Positions 5,290 to 8,711 of a stretch of DNA of 8,711 nt are shown here, piece after piece. Position numbers and translations under genes: made by a program. The stretch's first letter is position 1, and each line of letters opens with the position of its first letter. Source of the stretch: Candidatus Caccocola faecipullorum (GTDB lineage: Bacteria > Synergistota > Synergistia > Synergistales > Synergistaceae); the NCBI GenBank assembly GCA_018716365.1, contig DVKA01000066.1:1-8711 (forward strand), written 5' to 3'. Under the pieces are notes generated by a model, which saw nothing but the letters and a program-made list of their open reading frames with translations, did not search any database and was not told the DNA's origin.

Positions 5290-5331
5290 TGTTGCGTCAT
5301 TAACGCGCAGACGGAAACAGACCGCACATTT

Positions 5332-6672
5332 ATGGAAACAGAGCCCGTGCCGAAGCTGATGATGCGCTTCGCGCTGCCGGCCGTCGTCGGCATGGTCGCG
5401 GGCGCGATATACAACATCGTGGACAGGATATTCGTCGGCCACTACGTCGGCCCCGCGGGTCTGGCCGCGATAACGGTCTCCTTTCCGCCGATGCTCATGA
5501 CCATAGCCTTCGCTCTGCTAATCTGCATAGGCGGCTCGTCGCGCGTCGCGATTCTCTTCGGCGCGAAGCGCATAGAAGAGGCGGAGCGCGCGCTCGCCTC
5601 GACCTTCGTGCTGCTCGGCTGTGCGGGCGCGCTGTTCATAGCCGCGAGCCTGCTCTTCGCCGACGATATGCTGCGCCTCGCGGGCGGCACGGGCGAAGTG
5701 CTGGAAACTGCGCGGCCGTACCTGAAAATAGTGCTTCTCGGCGCGCCCTTCGCCCTCTTCGGCTTCGGCGCGAACTTCCTCGTGCGCGCGAGCGGCAGCC
5801 CGAAATACGCGATGTGCACGCAGATCGTCGGCGCGCTCGCGAACGTTGCGCTCGACGCGCTCTTCATCGTGACGCTCGACATGGGCGTCGCGGGCGCGGC
5901 CTACGGCACGATTACTGCGCAGGCCGTCTCCGCCGCCTTCGGCCTCGCCTTCTTCCGCCGCAAAGAGGCGCCGCTGCGCATACGCGCGCGCTATATCCGC
6001 CCGCCGAAGTGGGAGATGATTACAAAAATCTTCTCCGTCGGCAGCGCTCCGTTTTTCATGGAAATTTCGTTCGTCGTCTACATGACGATAATGAACCAGC
6101 TCGTCCTCAAATATGGCGGCGACGCGGGGCTTTCCGCGATGGGGATATTCCTCAGCCTCGACTCGCTCATCTTCCTTCCAGCGATGGCGGTCGGCGAGGC
6201 GACGCAGCCGATAGTCGGCTACAACTACGGCGCGGGGAAGCCGGAGCGAGTGATTAAGGCGATACGTTTCGCTCTGATGATTGCAATCGGCTTCTATCTC
6301 GTCAGCGGCGCGCTCGCGGAAATTTTCGCGCCGCAGCTGATGGGCCTCTTCACCGACGACGCGGAGCTGCTGCGTCTCGGCGTGCCGGGAATGCGCATCG
6401 GCTACCTCGGCATACCCTGCATGGGAATCACGATAATCACGAACTCCGCGCTCCAAGGCCTCGGCAAAGGCGCGGCCTCGCTCGCGCTCTCCTTCTGCCG
6501 CCACGTCTTCTGCATGTTCGTGCCGCTCCTGACGCTGCCGCGCATCTTCGGCCTCACGGGCGTCTGGGCGTCCTTCCCATGCGGCGACATCGGCGGCAGC
6601 ATAATAGCAGCGGGCTTCCTAATCTGGATAATCCGCTGGCTCAAAAGCCCGCAGGCGCTCGCCGTAAAATAG
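5332..6672 (+). CDS. MATE-family multidrug/metabolite exporter, MepA-like
   Basis: The 446-aa product has twelve hydrophobic segments in two related halves, the normal MATE size. Landmarks: TEPVPKLMMRFALPAVVGM (3-21), YNIVDRIFVGHYVG (27-40), GANFLVRASGSPKYAM (146-161), NVALDALFI (171-179), QPIVGYNYGAGKPERV (292-307), ALQGLGKG in the second half. The NYGAG block is typical of the MepA-like branch. Such proteins export cationic drugs or metabolites across the inner membrane in exchange for Na+ or H+. The listed start is the first ATG, but it has no ribosome site. Initiation at ATT 5299 would add eleven residues and use AAGGAG 9 nt upstream. The gene has its own extended -10 promoter and ends before a GC-rich terminator. 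The substrate cannot be inferred. Confidence 0.93.
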   Translation: METEPVPKLMMRFALPAVVGMVAGAIYNIVDRIFVGHYVGPAGLAAITVSFPPMLMTIAFALLICIGGSSRVAILFGAKRIEEAERALASTFVLLGCAGALFIAASLLFADDMLRLAGGTGEVLETARPYLKIVLLGAPFALFGFGANFLVRASGSPKYAMCTQIVGALANVALDALFIVTLDMGVAGAAYGTITAQAVSAAFGLAFFRRKEAPLRIRARYIRPPKWEMITKIFSVGSAPFFMEISFVVYMTIMNQLVLKYGGDAGLSAMGIFLSLDSLIFLPAMAVGEATQPIVGYNYGAGKPERVIKAIRFALMIAIGFYLVSGALAEIFAPQLMGLFTDDAELLRLGVPGMRIGYLGIPCMGITIITNSALQGLGKGAASLALSFCRHVFCMFVPLLTLPRIFGLTGVWASFPCGDIGGSIIAAGFLIWIIRWLKSPQALAVK

Positions 6673-6733
6673 CGGCGGCCGGTTTCTATATAAAGGAAGT
6701 AAAAATTTTGTAAAAGTTTGCGGCGCATAAAAA

Positions 6734-6763
6734 GCCGCCGCCCCGGCGTTGCGGGGCGGCGGC
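6734..6763. terminator. Shared bidirectional terminator between convergent genes
   Basis: GCCGCCGCCCC (6734-6744) and GGGGCGGCGGC (6753-6763) form a perfect 11-bp GC stem with an 8-nt loop. On the minus strand it is followed by TTTTT, a good exit for the acetyltransferase/small-protein operon. On the plus strand ATAAAATTTT follows, a weaker tract that can end the MATE transcript. An outer inverted repeat, TTTTGTAAAA (6706-6715) and TTTTACAAAA (6770-6779), brackets it. Confidence 0.85.
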
Positions 6764-6771
6764 ATAAAATT

Positions 6772-6954
6772 TTACAAAACGGTGAACAACAAACTGCCGA
6801 CAATCGCTGCGACAAATAATATGATAAACAAAATAACTACTCCTATCAATATGCGCAGCAACAGTGTTTTGGTTCTCAAATACTTAATTTGCGCCAGCTC
6901 TACTTCGCTCAGCTTCTTTTCGTTTGCTATATCTTCTTTCTTACCCATTTCCAT
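6772..6954 (-). CDS. 60-aa single-pass membrane protein of unknown function
   Basis: I recognise no family. The protein has a charged N-terminal half (MEMGKKEDIANEKKLSE, then a likely amphipathic helix ending YLRTKTLLLR at about 25-34) and one hydrophobic helix from about 36 to the C-terminus (ILIGVVILFIILFVAAIVG and a few residues more). The basic residues just before the helix predict a cytoplasmic N-terminus, with the protein anchored by its C-terminal end. I prefer ATG 6954, which has GGGA 10 nt upstream; a TTG at 6960 is too close to that site and ATG 6948 has none. The start lies 15 nt after the stop of the acetyltransferase gene, so cotranslation from one mRNA is likely. The DNA is noticeably more AT-rich than its neighbours. 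Its stop is just ahead of the shared terminator. Confidence 0.65.
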   Translation of the reverse strand: MEMGKKEDIANEKKLSEVELAQIKYLRTKTLLLRILIGVVILFIILFVAAIVGSLLFTVL

Positions 6955-6969
6955 CTGCAAAATTTCCCG

Positions 6970-7614
6970 TTATTCCGGCTCCTTGATGACGAGTGGCATT
7001 ATCTTGCGCGCGGGCGTGCCGACGTACGTGCCTTCGACGGGGATGTCTTTCAGCACGGAGCTGCCCATGCCGACGAGCACGTCGCAGCCGATTTTGACGT
7101 AGGGCTTGACCATCGCGCCCATGCCTATGAAAACGTCGTCGCCGACCGATACGTTGTTGCCGAGCGCGCTGCGCGCGCCGATGTGGCAGAAGCTGCCGAT
7201 GTTCGTGTCGTGGCCGATGAAGCAGGCGGAGTTGACGATGGTGTGCTTGCCTATCACGGCGTCGGACTCGACGATGCAGCCCGCGAAGATTATCGTCCCT
7301 TCGCCGAGGCGCACGGAGCTGTTGACTATTCCGAGCGGGTGGACGAGGGCGGGCCAGCAGACGTTCTTGAAGCGAGCCGCCATCCTGCGGCGGACTTCGT
7401 TCGAGCCTATCGCTATCACGGCCATGGTCTCAGGCGTGTCCGGCATCTCCGAGACTGGGCCCAGGATTGGTATGCACCACAGAGACTTGCCCCAGAGCGC
7501 CGGATTGTCGTCGTATATTCCGGCGCAGCCGATGTGGCACGCCTCAAGCGTCGAGAGGACGACCTTCGCGTGGTCTCCGGCTCCTATGAGAAAGACGTTT
7601 TCTTTTCTCTCCAT
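6970..7614 (-). CDS. PglD/NeuD-like sugar O/N-acetyltransferase, left-handed beta-helix
   Basis: The 214-aa protein has the two-domain plan of the NeuD/PglD family. First is a small Rossmann-like domain opening VFLIGAGDHAKVVL (7-20), with YDDNP (34-38) and AVIAIGSNEVRRRM (65-78). Then come hexapeptide repeats (about 91-205) including VIGKHTIVNS, FIGHDTNIGSFCHIG (132-146), VSVGDDVFIGMGAMV and YVGTPARKI (197-205). His135 and His144 match the spacing of the catalytic and acetyl-CoA-contacting histidines of PglD. Such enzymes acetylate an amino-sugar nucleotide or a sialic-acid-like sugar for glycans, but no sugar-synthesis genes are beside it, so the substrate is open. I chose ATG 7614, with GGAAGGG 8 nt ahead; an upstream TTG at 7668 would add 18 residues not seen in the family. 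Gaps to the next gene suggest an operon with the 60-aa membrane protein. Confidence 0.88.
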   Translation of the reverse strand: MERKENVFLIGAGDHAKVVLSTLEACHIGCAGIYDDNPALWGKSLWCIPILGPVSEMPDTPETMAVIAIGSNEVRRRMAARFKNVCWPALVHPLGIVNSSVRLGEGTIIFAGCIVESDAVIGKHTIVNSACFIGHDTNIGSFCHIGARSALGNNVSVGDDVFIGMGAMVKPYVKIGCDVLVGMGSSVLKDIPVEGTYVGTPARKIMPLVIKEPE

Positions 7615-7713
7615 CGTTACCACCCTTCCGTTTTTCATATTGAAGATGACGTATTTATTGTAACTCAAATTTTACGGATGTGGGCGTAAACAGGCAAAAA
7701 CCGCTGACGTCAT

Positions 7714-7734
7714 GGTATAATTGGCTATTATACC
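7714..7734. promoter_or_regulatory. Palindrome carrying -10 elements on both strands (divergent control)
   Basis: GGTATAAT (7714-7721) and ATTATACC (7727-7734) are perfect inverse complements around TGGCT. Each arm contains TATAAT read toward the other: plus-strand 7716-7721, preceded by TG one base upstream (an extended -10), and minus-strand 7732-7727. The plus promoter would start RNA near 7728, about 55 nt before the Aas-like gene. The minus promoter would start near 7720, about 106 nt before the acetyltransferase. Neither -35 region is good. The dyad could also bind a dimeric repressor. Confidence 0.65.
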
Positions 7735-7782
7735 GGACTAGCGTTTCCACTATTGCCGCGCCTGTCCTTCGGAGGGATTCTC

Positions 7783-8711
7783 TTGCGCAGACTCATCGTC
7801 CAACTTATCTTGCGCCTCTTTTTCCGCGTCGAGGTCAAAGGCTGGGAAAACTGGAAGAACGCGGGCGAAGGCGTGCTTATCGCGCCTAACTACGTCTCTT
7901 TCATCGACCCGCTGATCCTCGCCGCCTTCCTGCCCGAAAAGGTTCCCTTCGCAATCGAGCGCAGGCTTACGAAAAAACGTTTCGCGCGCTTCTTCCTTCC
8001 GATAGCAGACACGCATATACTCGACGCGGACGCGCCGCTCTCGCTGAAATATTTCCTCAACCTGCTGAAAAACGGCGGACGCTGCGTCATCTTCCCCGAG
8101 CTTCAGCCGACGACCATCGGCAACCCTATGAAGGTCTCCGCGGGCGTAGCGCAGATAGCGGACCACACTCACGCGAAAATACTGCCGATACACATCAAGG
8201 GCACGGAGAACACGCCCTTCTCGCGCATCCAGCACAAGCGCGGGCTGCGCTTCTTCTCGAAAGTCACGATAACAGTCTCCCCCGTCAAGGAGCTTAAGAT
8301 ACCGGAGGGGCTCTCCGGCTCGAAGCGCACCGCCGCCGCGGGCCGCGCGCTTGAACGCATAATGGACGAAGCCTCGCTCTACGCGCGCCGCAAGGAGAAG
8401 CCGCTCTGGGACATCCTGCTCGACGCGCGCAGCGAATTCGGCGGCTCGACGCGCCTCTTCAGCGACCACGGTGCGAAGCCCGTCACATACAACGGCTTCA
8501 TCACGCGCGTGCTGCTCATCGAGGAGGCGCTGCGCGCGCAGAACCTCGAAGGGAAGAACGTCGGCGTGCTGCTGCCGACCTCTCTCGGCGGCGTAATCTC
8601 GATATACGCGCTGCAGAAGATGGACAAGATCCCCGCGATGCTGAACTTCTCGCTCGGCCCGCGCGCCATCGTCACGAGCTGCCGCACCGCCTGCATCAAG
8701 ACGGTCGTCTC
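7783..8711 (+). CDS. Aas-like bifunctional acyltransferase/acyl-ACP synthetase, N-terminal part, acyltransferase motifs degenerate
   Basis: The visible 309 residues align in order with the start of E. coli Aas (2-acyl-glycerophosphoethanolamine acyltransferase/acyl-ACP synthetase). The PlsC-type domain covers about 1-220 (GVLIAPNYVSFIDPLIL 30-46; VIFPELQPTTIGNPMK 102-117; AKILPIHIKGTENTPFSRI) and the AMP-binding domain begins near residue 250 (GKNVGVLLPTSLGGVISIYAL). The rest is cut by the right edge. Aas re-acylates lysophospholipids in the inner membrane. Here the catalytic His of NHxxxxD is Tyr37 (TAC at 7891) and FPEGR is FPELQ (Leu107, Gln108), so the acyltransferase may be inactive and only the synthetase kept. 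The start is TTG 7783, with GGAGGG 6 nt upstream. Control is probably from the extended -10 in the palindrome at 7714-7734. Confidence 0.88.
   Translation, partial: MRRLIVQLILRLFFRVEVKGWENWKNAGEGVLIAPNYVSFIDPLILAAFLPEKVPFAIERRLTKKRFARFFLPIADTHILDADAPLSLKYFLNLLKNGGRCVIFPELQPTTIGNPMKVSAGVAQIADHTHAKILPIHIKGTENTPFSRIQHKRGLRFFSKVTITVSPVKELKIPEGLSGSKRTAAAGRALERIMDEASLYARRKEKPLWDILLDARSEFGGSTRLFSDHGAKPVTYNGFITRVLLIEEALRAQNLEGKNVGVLLPTSLGGVISIYALQKMDKIPAMLNFSLGPRAIVTSCRTACIKTVV

Noticed and set aside
5518..6504. Long minus-strand open frame (328 codons) opposite the MATE gene
   Set aside because: It is a GC-driven shadow: rich in Arg, Glu and Ala, with no motif, and fully antisense to a gene with clear homology. 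The same applies to frames at 731-1588, 1871-2776, 2968-3537 and 7750-8469.
7615..7668. Upstream TTG start for the acetyltransferase
   Set aside because: ATG 7614 has a good ribosome site and matches the family start directly before the IGAGDHA motif; the extra 18 residues have no counterpart.
1..8711. CRISPR array, tRNA/rRNA genes, insertion sequence ends, phage or conjugation genes
   Set aside because: I saw no regularly spaced repeats, no tRNA cloverleaf or CCA end, no transposase frame and no terminal inverted repeats with target duplications.

Overview
The window is GC-rich bacterial chromosome, densely coding, with short intergenic gaps and abundant GCG, CTC and CGC codons. It also uses the isoleucine codon ATA often, which is unusual for GC-rich DNA. 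Gene content (BioY biotin importer, MATE exporter, RarD permease, M20D amidohydrolase homologue, Aas-type acyl-ACP synthetase) and the -10/-35 promoter style fit an anaerobic, diderm-like bacterium. Synergistota (Cloacibacillus/Synergistes type) is my best guess, but it is an inference from style and not proven by a marker gene. There are no rRNA or tRNA genes, no transposase and no CRISPR array.

Layout, left to right. (1) 1-1668, minus strand: an M20D amidohydrolase homologue followed after 33 nt by an AMP-binding (acyl-CoA/acyl-ACP synthetase-like) gene that runs off the left edge. A perfect 10+3+10 palindrome at 1709-1731 sits on the likely promoter of this pair. (2) 1824-2765, plus: rarD. 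(3) 2766-3078: a 313-nt leader region with a near-consensus promoter that starts at the base after the rarD stop, a possible 26-codon peptide, a GC hairpin with T4, and a second 11-bp hairpin. It leads into (4) 3079-4506, plus: a divergent pyrroline-5-carboxylate-reductase-like gene and an unrecognised acidic protein, ended by a terminator that overlaps the stop codon. (5) 4518-5072, minus: bioY, whose promoter is placed so that the mRNA would be leaderless. (6) 5299/5332-6672, plus: a MATE exporter whose only good Shine-Dalgarno points to an ATT codon. (7) 6734-6763: a GC-rich terminator shared by convergent transcripts. (8) 6772-7614, minus: a PglD/NeuD-like acetyltransferase followed by a 60-aa one-helix membrane protein. 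(9) 7714-7734: a palindrome holding TATAAT on both strands between divergent genes. (10) 7783-8711, plus: the N-terminal part of an Aas-like acyltransferase/acyl-ACP synthetase, cut by the right edge.

The most interesting signals are two apparent pseudo-active sites. The M20D homologue lacks the usual catalytic Glu and a metal-binding His. The Aas-like protein has NYxxxxD in place of NHxxxxD and FPELQ in place of FPEGR. The regulatory architecture is also notable: palindromic operators, a candidate leaderless bioY, a candidate ATT start, and a leader region ahead of a ProC-like gene. I see no clear new multi-gene defence or mobile system. The novelty here is in degenerate enzymes and control regions.
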